From contig CAJXPB010000005.1 of assembly GCA_913057905.1 (NCBI GenBank), positions 266,557 through 330,556 of the forward strand: a DNA stretch of 64,000 nucleotides. The letters are read 5' to 3'. A model generated the notes under the pieces. The model was not told the origin of the DNA. It searched no databases and worked only from the letters and a program-made list of their open reading frames with translations. The translations under genes and the position numbers were made by a program. How positions within the stretch are numbered: position 1 is the stretch's first letter; each line of letters begins with the position of its first letter. Of the stretch, positions 46,531-54,907 are shown piece by piece. Source of the stretch: an uncultured Pseudomonadota bacterium (GTDB lineage: Bacteria > Myxococcota_A > Bradymonadia > Bradymonadales > Bradymonadaceae).

Positions 46531-47505
46531 CTAGTCCCGCTGCCAGATATCGGGCAGCGGGGCCTCAAATTCGACCGTGTCGCCCGATTCGGGATGGGGA
46601 AAGGCGATGCGCCACGCATGGAGCGCCTGTCGGTCAAACGCCAGGCGCTCTTTGAGTTCTTGGCGGTCGGGATAGTCGCTGATCGCCTGAAAGAACCGGT
46701 CGGACTTGCTGTATAGTTTGTCGCCGGCGATCGGCGTGCCCTCCAGGGCCAGGTGCGCCCGAATCTGATGCTGCCGGCCCGTCTCTAGGTCGATCTCCAG
46801 GTCGGCCATCGGACCGTCGGGACCGTCGATGCGCCCCAGTACCTTTACGTGCGTGACGGCTCGGGTGTCGCCCTGGCCGACCTTGTGACGAAGCAGGCTG
46901 TCGTTGTCCTGGCCGAGGGGAGTATCCAGCGTCTCTTCCCGACCCGGAATCCAGCGCTCTTGATCGTCCAACACCAGCGCCCGGTAAGTTTTGTCGACCT
47001 TGCGGTCTTTGAAGAGCTGGTGGACCGCGTGCTTGGTCTCATCGCAGGCCGCGCAAACGACCACGCCGCTGGTCTCTTTGTCCAGACGGTGCCCGGGCTG
47101 GGCCTCGTCCCAGCCCTGACGCTCCAGAAACTTCTCGATGGTGTTGAGCCGCGTCGGGCCGATCTCGTGGATCAGCATGCCCGCGGGTTTGTTCAACACG
47201 ATGATCGCATCATCGCGGTGCAGCACATCGACCTGCGGGTCCTGCACCCATTCGGGATCCAGATGCTCGCGCACGACGACCCGGTCTCCCTCGCGCAGGA
47301 ACGTCCCCGCCTTGATCTTGCGCGGGGGATGGACCTCCACGTCGCCGTGTTTGGCGATCTCACCGGCGTAGGTCCGCGAGATGTTTCCGATGCGGTTTTC
47401 CAGAAACTTGTCCAGCCGCCACCCGTCGAAATTCTGGTCGACGTCCCACTCCCGCACCCGGGTGTTGTCCTCGATGAGGATTGTGTCTTGTTCGTCGTTC
47501 GTCAT
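46531..47505 (-). CDS. RluA-family 23S rRNA/tRNA pseudouridine synthase
   Basis: The 324-residue protein has an N-terminal S4-like RNA-binding domain (WRLDKFLENRIGNISRTYAGEIAKHGDVEVH) and the catalytic domain with HRLDKETSGVVVCA (catalytic Asp in RLDxxTSG), RGQHQIRAHL-like ETGRQHQIRAHLALEG and the lid. This fits RluC/RluD-type enzymes modifying large-subunit rRNA; the site is not predictable. Start MTNDEQ at 47505 chosen; the frame runs 17 codons further upstream. Convergent with leucine dehydrogenase. Confidence 0.9.
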   Translation of the reverse strand: MTNDEQDTILIEDNTRVREWDVDQNFDGWRLDKFLENRIGNISRTYAGEIAKHGDVEVHPPRKIKAGTFLREGDRVVVREHLDPEWVQDPQVDVLHRDDAIIVLNKPAGMLIHEIGPTRLNTIEKFLERQGWDEAQPGHRLDKETSGVVVCAACDETKHAVHQLFKDRKVDKTYRALVLDDQERWIPGREETLDTPLGQDNDSLLRHKVGQGDTRAVTHVKVLGRIDGPDGPMADLEIDLETGRQHQIRAHLALEGTPIAGDKLYSKSDRFFQAISDYPDRQELKERLAFDRQALHAWRIAFPHPESGDTVEFEAPLPDIWQRD

Positions 47506-47604
47506 GGTCTTCGGGAGCCGTGCGAGCGCCACAAAGTTGATGTCGCCGATTAGCACACGTAGGCTGGTTGCAAGTCAACCTGTTGATCTGGAATGGAGTC
47601 TCCC

Positions 47605-48507
47605 ATGCAACTGACGACGCCACTTCGAACCGCGCTGGCTGCCACGGCTGCTGTTCTGTTCACCTTCGCCGGTTGCGGCGGAGACACGAACGACCCGGGC
47701 GTGCCCAACCAATGCTCCGCGGATCTCGCGTCCCTCCTCCAAGCCGATGAAGGGTCGAGCTCACCGACTATTGCAACCGTGCCCTTTCAGGTCCAGGGGG
47801 CAGACTCTCGGGGCGACGAGTTCGTCATCGAGGGCACCTACCAGGGCGTGACCGACCTCCAGACCACCGTCGAATTCGAATGCTTCCCGGGAGCCGAGGA
47901 GATGGGACTCCAGTGTTCGACCGGCAAGGCGCTGCAGATCACCGGATTCTCCGACGGCGGACCGCAGCCGGTCTTTCTGATTGCCACGGCGCTCCCCGTC
48001 TCGGAGATCCAGTTCCCGGCGATCGGCACCGCCGTGGGCGTCACGGTCAACCGCGGCGAGCCTTCGTCGCTGGTCATGAGGCGACTGCAATCTCAGGACG
48101 ACAATCTCCTGTTTGGTCAGAATGTTATCCGAGGGCGCATGCAGACCGGGGGAGCCGAGAGTTTCGAGGACGTCTTCGGCCCCTTCAATCTGTCGATGGA
48201 TGCAGAATACGCGGATGCCTCCTCGGCGACGTGTTTGACGAGTGATCCGTGCCCGCGTCTGTATCGACTGGAGCCGCTGACGTTTCAGGGACAGACGTCG
48301 GCGGAGGTTGAAACCGCAACGCGCGGCTCCGCCGAGGCCCTGGGCAGTAACTGGGCGATCTGGAACATCGCCGCCGCTCGCCGCAACGACGGCCTCGTCA
48401 GCGCAGAGATCATTGCGCCCAACGCCGGCGGCTATTGCGAGGACATCACCCAGCCGGTGGTCTCGTTTGCCGTCGCACCGATGAAAGCCGAGATGTCGGG
48501 GGAGTAA
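47605..48507 (+). CDS. Lipoprotein, paralogue of the 51,688 protein N-terminal domain
   Basis: The 300-residue protein has a lipoprotein signal (TALAATAAVLFTFAGCGGD). No known family is recognised. Its body shares clear local similarity with the N-terminal two thirds of the lipoprotein at 51688: EFECFPGAEEMGLQCSTGKAL versus VELPCPSHADALGLTCRTSQL, SATCLTSDPCPRLYRLEPL versus SATCVTHNGCPRIMRLEPL, and GGYCEDIT versus SGYCADIT. Conserved Cys pairs suggest disulfides, in keeping with export. ATG 47605 has GGAG eight bases upstream. A terminator follows. Confidence 0.7.
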   Translation: MQLTTPLRTALAATAAVLFTFAGCGGDTNDPGVPNQCSADLASLLQADEGSSSPTIATVPFQVQGADSRGDEFVIEGTYQGVTDLQTTVEFECFPGAEEMGLQCSTGKALQITGFSDGGPQPVFLIATALPVSEIQFPAIGTAVGVTVNRGEPSSLVMRRLQSQDDNLLFGQNVIRGRMQTGGAESFEDVFGPFNLSMDAEYADASSATCLTSDPCPRLYRLEPLTFQGQTSAEVETATRGSAEALGSNWAIWNIAAARRNDGLVSAEIIAPNAGGYCEDITQPVVSFAVAPMKAEMSGE

Positions 48508-48536
48508 TCGGGGGAAAACCGGGGGTGCTCACTTGA

Positions 48537-48582
48537 TGAGAGGTGATTGCCGGCACCATTGACGGCCGCCTCTCATTTTTTT
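48537..48582 (+). terminator. Intrinsic terminator after the 47,605 lipoprotein gene
   Basis: TGAGAGGTG and CGCCTCTCA form a 9-bp stem (one G-T pair) around a partly paired loop, directly followed by seven T residues at 48576-48582. It lies 30 bases after the stop codon and isolates the cytochrome-Rieske-porin genes that follow. Confidence 0.75.
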
Positions 48583-48601
48583 ATGACCCAAAAGGAAATA
48601 A

Positions 48602-48623
48602 ATTTTTAGGCGACCCTAAAAAT
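48602..48623. promoter_or_regulatory. Palindromic box resembling DtxR/IdeR-type operator
   Basis: A perfect inverted repeat, ATTTTTAGG-CGAC-CCTAAAAAT, ends 11 bases before the start codon of the di-heme cytochrome gene. It is AT-rich in an otherwise GC-rich sequence. The TTAGG...CCTAA arrangement resembles operators of DtxR-family iron/manganese repressors, so metal-dependent repression of the downstream operon is inferred. No regulator gene is next to it. Confidence 0.5.
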
Positions 48624-48634
48624 AAAATGATGAG

Positions 48635-49885
48635 ATGCGAAAATGTATCGCCGCGGTGACATGTCTAGTGTGCTTGGTCGGGTGCAGTGTCATCTCCGAC
48701 GGTCCACCTCCGGAACAGTTGTTCGATGTGCCGCTCGATGGGCTGACCCCCGCCCAGATGGACCTGCACATCAAAGGGGACGAGGAGTTCGGACGCCGCT
48801 TTGCTCCAGACGACGGGCTTGGCCCCGTCTTCAACGCACAGTCGTGCGACAGTTGCCACCCGGGCGAGGCGAAAGGGCACCCCTCCTTTAACCTGACACG
48901 CTTCGGTCGCCGCGGTGGTCAGGGTTTCGACCCCATGCACGAGCTTGGCGGCCCGCAGGTCCAAAACAGGGCCATTCCGGGATACCCGGCCGAAGAAGTA
49001 CCACCCGCTGCCACGGGGTCGGCGGAGTTGATTCCACCGGCTATCACCGGCCTCGGACTCGTCGAGATGGTCGATGATCAGACCTTCTTCGAGATGGCGG
49101 ATCCGAATGACTCGGACGGCGACGGCATTTCCGGTCGCGTTCAGCTGATCGATCCGTCACCGGTCCTCAGGGCCATCGTCGACGAAACGGAGCGCGTCGG
49201 TGACACCTCTGCGGACCGAATGAACCGTCACAACGGAAAGTACGTCGGGCGCTTCGGCTGGAAGGCGCGGACCGTGAATCTGATGCATCAGACGGTCTTT
49301 GCCTACGGACAAGACATGGGGATCACGACCCCATTCGATCCGACCGATCTCCAAAATATCCAACACGTGGGTCCCAATAGCCAAGATGGCGTCTCGGACC
49401 CCGAGGTCGGCTCCGGCGTCGTCAGCAATGTCGTCTTCTATCTGAAGACCCTCAGACCACCGAAACGGCGGGATACCGACGACCCCGATGTCGTCGCTGG
49501 AGAGGAAATTTTCGCCGATATCGGATGCGCCGAATGTCATCACCCGACGATGACCACCGGGGATTCCCACATCGACGAACTCTCGAATGTGACGTTCCAC
49601 CCGTACTCCGACTTCCTGCTTCACGATATGGGGAGTCGTCTCGATGACGGATACACCGAGGGCCGAGCCCAAACCGACGAATGGCGGACGCCCCCACTTT
49701 GGGGGCTCGGACTCGCCGACGAGTTCCAGGGCGGAACCAAGTTCCTTCTGCACGACGGCCGGGCTCGATCGATCCGCGAGGCCATCGACTTCCATGGCGG
49801 TGAGGCGTCGTCGTCACGGGCCGCCTTCCGGGGGCTGTCCGACGAGAAACAGTCTCGTCTCATCGCGTTTCTCAACTCCCTGTGA
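48635..49885 (+). CDS. Di-heme c-type cytochrome lipoprotein (DHOR/COG3488-like)
   Basis: The 416-residue protein has a lipoprotein signal (MRKCIAAVTCLVCLVGCSV) and two heme c sites: CDSCH near residue 69 and CAECH near residue 295. The spacing, the N-terminal FAPDDGLGPVFNAQSCDSCHPG and the C-terminal DEWRTPPLWGLGLAD...FLLHDGRARSIREAI match the di-heme oxidoreductase/putative thiol oxidoreductase family, which often occurs with iron-uptake lipoproteins. It probably moves electrons at the envelope. The start has only a weak ribosome site. A metal-box-like palindrome lies just upstream, and a Rieske gene follows after 7 bp. Confidence 0.85.
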   Translation: MRKCIAAVTCLVCLVGCSVISDGPPPEQLFDVPLDGLTPAQMDLHIKGDEEFGRRFAPDDGLGPVFNAQSCDSCHPGEAKGHPSFNLTRFGRRGGQGFDPMHELGGPQVQNRAIPGYPAEEVPPAATGSAELIPPAITGLGLVEMVDDQTFFEMADPNDSDGDGISGRVQLIDPSPVLRAIVDETERVGDTSADRMNRHNGKYVGRFGWKARTVNLMHQTVFAYGQDMGITTPFDPTDLQNIQHVGPNSQDGVSDPEVGSGVVSNVVFYLKTLRPPKRRDTDDPDVVAGEEIFADIGCAECHHPTMTTGDSHIDELSNVTFHPYSDFLLHDMGSRLDDGYTEGRAQTDEWRTPPLWGLGLADEFQGGTKFLLHDGRARSIREAIDFHGGEASSSRAAFRGLSDEKQSRLIAFLNSL

Positions 49886-49892
49886 GGTCGTC

Positions 49893-50393
49893 GTGAGTCA
49901 GAGAGAAGAACGAGATCATCGCACCTGCGATCGCAGGTCTTTCCTCAAGTGTGGAGCCTGCGGGCTGCTCGGGCTGTCGACACTGGTGGCCGGATCGCCG
50001 GGATGTGCATCCATTCCGCACGTCACTGGGCGAGTTGTCGAGCCGGGTACGCTTACGGTGGAACTCGAATCCTTCGATGTCGACGCCAGCGAGGGGGAAC
50101 CACCAGACTCGGTTCTGGTTCATCACCCTCGACTGAAGCACCCCATTCTTGTGCACCGGGACCGTGCAGTTTCCCCACCCGAATTCACCGCGGTCTCGAC
50201 AACGTGCACCCACCGGGGATGTCGCGCCGAACCGGTCGGCGATCGGATTCTGTGTCCCTGTCACGGAAGTGAATTTGCCCTCGACGGGACGTTGCTGGAT
50301 GGGCCGGCCGACGAACCCCTCCCGTCACTGACGGTTGAGACCGAGAATCGAAGGCTGTTCATCTATCTGAATGCCAGACGAGAAAACAGATGA
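49893..50393 (+). CDS. Twin-arginine Rieske [2Fe-2S] protein
   Basis: The 166-residue protein starts with a Tat-type leader (DRRSFLKCGACGLLGLSTLVAG) and has the two Rieske cluster motifs CTHRGC and CPCHGSEF (two Cys, two His). Fold length and the final LPSLTVETENRRLFIYL strand match Rieske domains of respiratory or periplasmic oxidoreductases. The GTG start has GAGG upstream. It lies between the di-heme cytochrome gene (7-bp gap) and the porin gene (4-bp overlap), so it probably exchanges electrons with the cytochrome. Confidence 0.88.
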   Translation: MSQREERDHRTCDRRSFLKCGACGLLGLSTLVAGSPGCASIPHVTGRVVEPGTLTVELESFDVDASEGEPPDSVLVHHPRLKHPILVHRDRAVSPPEFTAVSTTCTHRGCRAEPVGDRILCPCHGSEFALDGTLLDGPADEPLPSLTVETENRRLFIYLNARRENR

Positions 50394-51595
50394 GACATGC
50401 ACTTCTGTGGTCACTCGTGTTTTGGGCCATTCCGAGCTTGGCTCTGGCGGAGACACCCTCTGAGGAGTCGGAAGAGAAGGCCAGTTCGTTCAACGCGGAA
50501 TCGGTCTATGATAAACCGTTCTTGATGGGCGTTGAATCGGCGTCCCTGGGCGGCTACGTCGAGGGGAGTATGAATTACATGCGCGAAGACGGCGTCGCCG
50601 AGGGGCCGGCGTTTGAACTCCGGCGATTCAATCTCTTCGTCCACGCCAGTATCGGTACCCGCATGCGCCTGATGTCCGAGCTGGAGTTCGAGCATGGAAC
50701 CGAAGAAATTGCCCTGGAGATCGCCCAGATCGATTACAAGATCTTCCGGGGACTCCAGTTCCGATTCGGCATTCTACTGCCCCCCATCGGGGCCTTCAAT
50801 CAGAATCACGATGCTCCAGCCTGGGAATTCGTCGACCGGCCGCTCGTGTCGACGACGATCTTCCCGGCTACCCTCTCGGAGCCCGGCGCCGGACTCTTTG
50901 GCCAGTTTCTCTTCGGGGACATGGGCCTCAGCTACCAGGTCTATGCCACCAACGGACTGGGGCCGGGGATCACATCCAATAACACCGGTCGCACGAGCAT
51001 CCCTGCCGGCAAACGCGAGGGCATCTTCGAATTCGACAACAATCCCTCGCTGGCGGTCTCCGGCCGGCTGGCCCTTCGCCATTTCGATGTCGGCGAGCTC
51101 GGGCTGTCGGGCTACTGGAGTCAGTACAACACCTACGAGGTGGAGGGGCTGCAGACCGACCAGAAACGCTCGGTGACGATGCTGGGCCTGGACTATCAGA
51201 CATCGTTCAGCGAGGTCTTCGAGGCGCGTGGAGAAGTTGGGTACGCCATCATCGAAAAGCCCGAGGGGGCTGGACCCGAAATCGGGAGCCGGCAGTTTGG
51301 TGCTCACCTGGACCTGATCAATACCGTCTGGCGCCCGACCCTCTTCAAGCACCAAGAGGCCGAATTCAACATCAACCTCCGTGCCGAGTACGTCGACTAC
51401 AACATCGGGGAATTCACGGGCACCGGGCAGAAAAGGGGCGATGAGGTCATTGCGCTGGTCCCCGGCATCAGCTTTCGGCCCGTATCCGAGGCGGTCATCC
51501 GCGCCAACTACCGGCGAGAATGGCACTTCGACCTGCAGAGAAATGCTCCAGCTCACAGGGGAGTCTTCCAGCTCGGCGTGGCGACCTACTTCTGA
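50390..51595 (+). CDS. Outer-membrane porin, OprO/P-like
   Basis: The 401-residue protein has a Sec signal peptide (MRHALLWSLVFWAIPSLALA), an Asp/Glu-rich N-terminal region, alternating amphipathic strands (FELRRFNLFVHASIGTRMRLMSELEFEH, LQFRFGILLPPIGAFN) and a C-terminal aromatic residue (VATYF), all typical of 16-stranded porins of the phosphate-selective type. The solute is unknown. Its ATG overlaps the Rieske stop codon (ATGA), so the three genes form one coupled operon. Confidence 0.8.
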   Translation: MRHALLWSLVFWAIPSLALAETPSEESEEKASSFNAESVYDKPFLMGVESASLGGYVEGSMNYMREDGVAEGPAFELRRFNLFVHASIGTRMRLMSELEFEHGTEEIALEIAQIDYKIFRGLQFRFGILLPPIGAFNQNHDAPAWEFVDRPLVSTTIFPATLSEPGAGLFGQFLFGDMGLSYQVYATNGLGPGITSNNTGRTSIPAGKREGIFEFDNNPSLAVSGRLALRHFDVGELGLSGYWSQYNTYEVEGLQTDQKRSVTMLGLDYQTSFSEVFEARGEVGYAIIEKPEGAGPEIGSRQFGAHLDLINTVWRPTLFKHQEAEFNINLRAEYVDYNIGEFTGTGQKRGDEVIALVPGISFRPVSEAVIRANYRREWHFDLQRNAPAHRGVFQLGVATYF

Positions 51596-51687
51596 TGCTC
51601 GGACATGCGTTTTTGAAGGGCGTTGAGGAACCCTCTAACGTTAGGATGCATGCCGACACGAACGATGAAGCCTTTCTGGAGGCCCCG

Positions 51688-52908
51688 ATGCCCCTCAGCG
51701 TATCCTTGCAGAACACGAGCTCTTGGTGGTTGATCGCCGTCTTCGCGCTCTTGGTTTCCGGGGCTTGCCAGACCAACGAACAGCCCTCCGAATGGACGGA
51801 ACAATTCGACGCTGAAGTCGGGGACGCGCCGGAAGGATCCCGCGATGGTTGGATGGACTCCGACGGGGCGACCGATCCCGATATGGATGCCGGTCCTCCT
51901 GACCTCGACGATGTGGTTCCCAACCACTGCCGGCCGAAGCTGGCAGACCTCATCACCAAGACCGGCTACAGCATCTCCTCGGACGATGCGTCGGTTGGTT
52001 GGAGATTCGGGCCTCCGCGCCAGGGGCCCGACGTCGAACTCGACTTCGACGGCTCGTTTCAGGGAGTCCAGCCGATCGATAGCGTCGTTGAATTGCCGTG
52101 TCCTTCGCATGCCGATGCCCTTGGACTGACGTGTCGAACCAGCCAGTTGCTCATGTTCGAGCGGCCCGACGGCACCGGATCTCGAGAACTCGTTTGGCTG
52201 GCGGTGCCCGTGCCACCCAGCGGCCTGGCGCTGCCGCCCGAGGGCACGGAGGTCTCTGTGACCACTGAGGATCGCAATCTTACCGTCCGACTCCGGCCTC
52301 ATGGGCAGGTGATCCTGCACGTCGGCCGCCTACCTCGCGAGATGTCCGACCAATCGTCTGCTGAGGTTCAGTTCGACAGCAAACTTGGTGATGTCGACTT
52401 CACGATGCCGGCAGACATCGACGACCCTCAGTCGGCCACCTGCGTGACGCACAACGGTTGCCCCCGGATCATGCGGCTGGAGCCATTGAAGGCGTCGGCA
52501 TCCACCACGACGACGGTCGAAACGGGAGCCACGGGTACGGTTTCTGCAGAGTCACGCGACGTGAAAATTTGGAACGTACTGTCGTATCGAAGAAATGACG
52601 ATCATGTCTCCGACCCTTCAATGCTTGGACCTGGCTATCCGTCGGGGTACTGCGCTGACATCACGTACCCATCTTCAAAAGTCGTGATGGCGCGGACCGC
52701 GTGCCACGAGTCCCACGACGGGGTGTGTCTGGAGAGCCGGTGTGATCCTCAGGATATCGAAAGTGGCGGGCTGTGCACGGCGTTTGCGGGCTTTCGCTGG
52801 AATGGGGACACGTGCGACGCGGTCCAATGCGAGTGTCGCGGCACGGAATGCGACGATATGTACGAATCTGGAGAGGCGTGTCAGCAGGCAACCGAACACT
52901 GCGAGTAG
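51688..52908 (+). CDS. Lipoprotein: 47,605-type domain fused to Cys-rich module
   Basis: The 406-residue protein has a lipoprotein signal (WWLIAVFALLVSGACQ), an Asp/Glu-rich linker, then a domain homologous to the 47,605 lipoprotein (residues about 75-315), and a C-terminal Cys-rich module ending DDMYESGEACQQATEHCE that also ends the two following proteins. ATG 51688 has GGAGG; longer starts would run back into the porin gene. Domain architecture indicates shuffling between neighbouring lipoprotein genes. Biochemical function unknown. Confidence 0.75.
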   Translation: MPLSVSLQNTSSWWLIAVFALLVSGACQTNEQPSEWTEQFDAEVGDAPEGSRDGWMDSDGATDPDMDAGPPDLDDVVPNHCRPKLADLITKTGYSISSDDASVGWRFGPPRQGPDVELDFDGSFQGVQPIDSVVELPCPSHADALGLTCRTSQLLMFERPDGTGSRELVWLAVPVPPSGLALPPEGTEVSVTTEDRNLTVRLRPHGQVILHVGRLPREMSDQSSAEVQFDSKLGDVDFTMPADIDDPQSATCVTHNGCPRIMRLEPLKASASTTTTVETGATGTVSAESRDVKIWNVLSYRRNDDHVSDPSMLGPGYPSGYCADITYPSSKVVMARTACHESHDGVCLESRCDPQDIESGGLCTAFAGFRWNGDTCDAVQCECRGTECDDMYESGEACQQATEHCE

Positions 52909-53072
52909 ACGTCAGATATCTGAGCATTCTCCTCGACGGATCTCTCAGATCTCGGATATCCGACCGAGAGTACACCCATGGCACCGGGGAACCAATCCGA
53001 GGATAGGATGGAACAGCAGTTGCACGTCCAATTGGGTGCAAGCCGCTTCGTTGCGCTCAACAGAGAAATGCC

Positions 53073-53879
53073 ATGCACATGAACCGACGGACATCGACGC
53101 TCATCGTCCTTGTGCTCGTGACGGCCGGGTTCGCTCTCACGGCCTGCGGCACGGAGGGCGGGGGCGATGACGACTGGAATATCCGACCCGACGCCTCCAC
53201 CGACGTCCCCGACCAGCCTCCGCCAAACGATGCTGGAGACACCTCGGATACCCGGCCCGATCCCGATGTGGGCATCTACTGCGACAAGCAGCGTGCATAT
53301 GGGCAGGGTGACTGCCGAGCCGTCGTGGGCGTGAAATTCAACGGCTACGGATGTGTCGGCATGTCCGGGTGCGGATGTGCGGGTCCCGATTGCGACGAGA
53401 TCTTCGACAGCGTTCAGGCCTGCGAGTCTCACTACAACGCAAGCAATTGCCGGCAGCGAGAGCCAGTCTGCGACCGTCACCCCGACCTGCCGCCGCTCGA
53501 GGGCGACGGTGGTGGCGATGGGGGCGACGACGGGGGCGCCCCGTGTCCGCCTACCTACGGCTGGAATGGCAGCCAACAATGTGAGCCGATCAGTTCGATC
53601 TGCCGGTTTGAGTGCCTGCGCGACAATCCGCCCGAAAAGTGCGACGATGTCTTCCTGACACAGACCTCCTGCGCACAGGTTCACCAAGACGTCTGCCCGG
53701 ACGATTCGTGTCAAGCGCAGGATATTCAGGGGGAAGGGGGCTGCAGCGCCGTTATTGGCTGGCGTTTCGACGGCCGGGAGTGTCAGTCCGTCAGCGGCTG
53801 CTCGTGCGAGGGTTCTGACTGCGACGAGATCTACGAGTCGTCGGAGGCGTGCCAGCAGGCCACCAAACACTGCGAATAG
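53073..53879 (+). CDS. Cys-rich module lipoprotein A
   Basis: The 268-residue protein has a lipoprotein signal (RRTSTLIVLVLVTAGFALTACGT), an Asp-Pro-rich linker, and three Cys-rich segments: GDCRAVVGVKFNGYGCVGMSGC, then a CPPTYGWNGSQQC segment, and a last GCSAVIGWRFDGRECQ...QQATKHCE. The first and third follow a shared pattern (CxAVxGxxFxGxxC...CxCxGxxCDE). Nearly every Cys is conserved in the gene at 53930. It is likely disulfide-bonded and surface-exposed. ATG 53073 or 53079 are possible starts. Confidence 0.75.
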   Translation: MHMNRRTSTLIVLVLVTAGFALTACGTEGGGDDDWNIRPDASTDVPDQPPPNDAGDTSDTRPDPDVGIYCDKQRAYGQGDCRAVVGVKFNGYGCVGMSGCGCAGPDCDEIFDSVQACESHYNASNCRQREPVCDRHPDLPPLEGDGGGDGGDDGGAPCPPTYGWNGSQQCEPISSICRFECLRDNPPEKCDDVFLTQTSCAQVHQDVCPDDSCQAQDIQGEGGCSAVIGWRFDGRECQSVSGCSCEGSDCDEIYESSEACQQATKHCE

Positions 53880-53929
53880 CTCGCAAAAAAGTCAGACACG
53901 AACGTCGCCGCCCCGCACCGAGAGTCGCC

Positions 53930-54733
53930 ATGACACGCTACCAATTGTCGTTTTCGCTGGTTGCGATTGCAGCCGCCGCTCTCCTGATTGCTGGATGTGG
54001 GTCAGAAGGCGGAAACGACGGCGAATGGAATATCCAGCCCGATGCGTCGACCGATGTGCCGGAGCCGCCGCCCGACGACGCCGGTGATACCGGCGATACT
54101 CCTCCGGACGCCGGGGACTACTGCGAGGCCCAGCGGGCCTTCGGTGAAGGGGCGTGCCGGGCCGTCGTAGGGGTCAAGTTCAACGGGTACGGATGCGTGA
54201 GAATGTACGGTTGTCGATGCGAGGGGCCCGACTGCGACGACACATTCGATAGCATCGATTTCTGCGAGACTCAGTACACCGAATACAATCAGTGTCAGTG
54301 GAGAGATCCCGTCTGTGAGGGACATCCCGAATTGTCGTCGGGCCAAGGCGGCGGGGCCAGCGGTGCCGGCGACGGGGGCGACGAGGGTGCTGCTTGCCCG
54401 CCGATGTACGCCTGGGATGGCGGTCACCAGTGCGTCGCGGTCACTTCGACGTGCCAGTACGAATGTCTCAACGAGACGCCTCCGTCCTACTGCGACCACG
54501 TCTTCCTGACCGAAGTCTCATGCCGGCAGGTCCATCAAGATGTCTGTCTTGAGGGAACCTGTGAGGCGCAGGACATCAGCGGCGAGGGTGCTTGCAGCGC
54601 TGTCGTCGGTTGGCGTTTCGACGGAAGGGAGTGCCACTCGTTCAGCGGTTGTTCGTGCACAGGTCCCGATTGCGACGAGATGTACTCGTCCAAAGAGGAG
54701 TGCCAGCAGGCCACCGCGCATTGTGGATCGTGA
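53930..54733 (+). CDS. Cys-rich module lipoprotein B
   Basis: Paralogue of the preceding gene: 267 residues with a lipoprotein signal (SLVAIAAAALLIAGCGS), the same Asp-Pro linker (NIQPDASTDVPEPPPDDAGD) and the same three Cys-rich segments, ending CDEMYSSKEECQQATAHCGS. Similarity to lipoprotein A runs the whole length, so recent tandem duplication is likely. The gene ends 22 bp before the tRNA-Ala fragment, at the chromosome/element boundary. Confidence 0.75.
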   Translation: MTRYQLSFSLVAIAAAALLIAGCGSEGGNDGEWNIQPDASTDVPEPPPDDAGDTGDTPPDAGDYCEAQRAFGEGACRAVVGVKFNGYGCVRMYGCRCEGPDCDDTFDSIDFCETQYTEYNQCQWRDPVCEGHPELSSGQGGGASGAGDGGDEGAACPPMYAWDGGHQCVAVTSTCQYECLNETPPSYCDHVFLTEVSCRQVHQDVCLEGTCEAQDISGEGACSAVVGWRFDGRECHSFSGCSCTGPDCDEMYSSKEECQQATAHCGS

Positions 54734-54755
54734 CAGGTTTTTGATGTCCGAGAAG

Positions 54756-54804
54756 TGGAGTCGACGGGACTCGAACCCGTAACCTCCTGCGTGCAAAGCA
54801 GGTG
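54756..54804 (-). other. tRNA-Ala(UGC) 3' half = attachment site of integrated element
   Basis: On the minus strand this reads as anticodon stem-loop CCTGC-TTTGCAC-GCAGG (anticodon TGC), variable region, T arm ACGGG-TTCGAGT-CCCGT and acceptor CGACTCC-A. No matching 5' acceptor (GGAGTCG) or D arm follows; the sequence to the right diverges at about 54805. This is the duplicated 3' part of a tRNA gene left by site-specific integration. The intact tRNA-Ala should lie at the far end of the element, beyond the window, also on the minus strand. Confidence 0.75.
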
Positions 54805-54907
54805 GTTATATTCCGATTGGGTCCGTTGGAGGGCGCTCATCCTTGGTGATACCTGGGCATTAGCGGGTTCTGTTTCGCTTGATTTCGCTCATTCTCGCTG
54901 TAGGCTG

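Noticed and set aside
54756..54840. Complete tRNA gene
   Set aside because: No 5' acceptor strand or D arm follows the anticodon arm, so only the 3' half is present.
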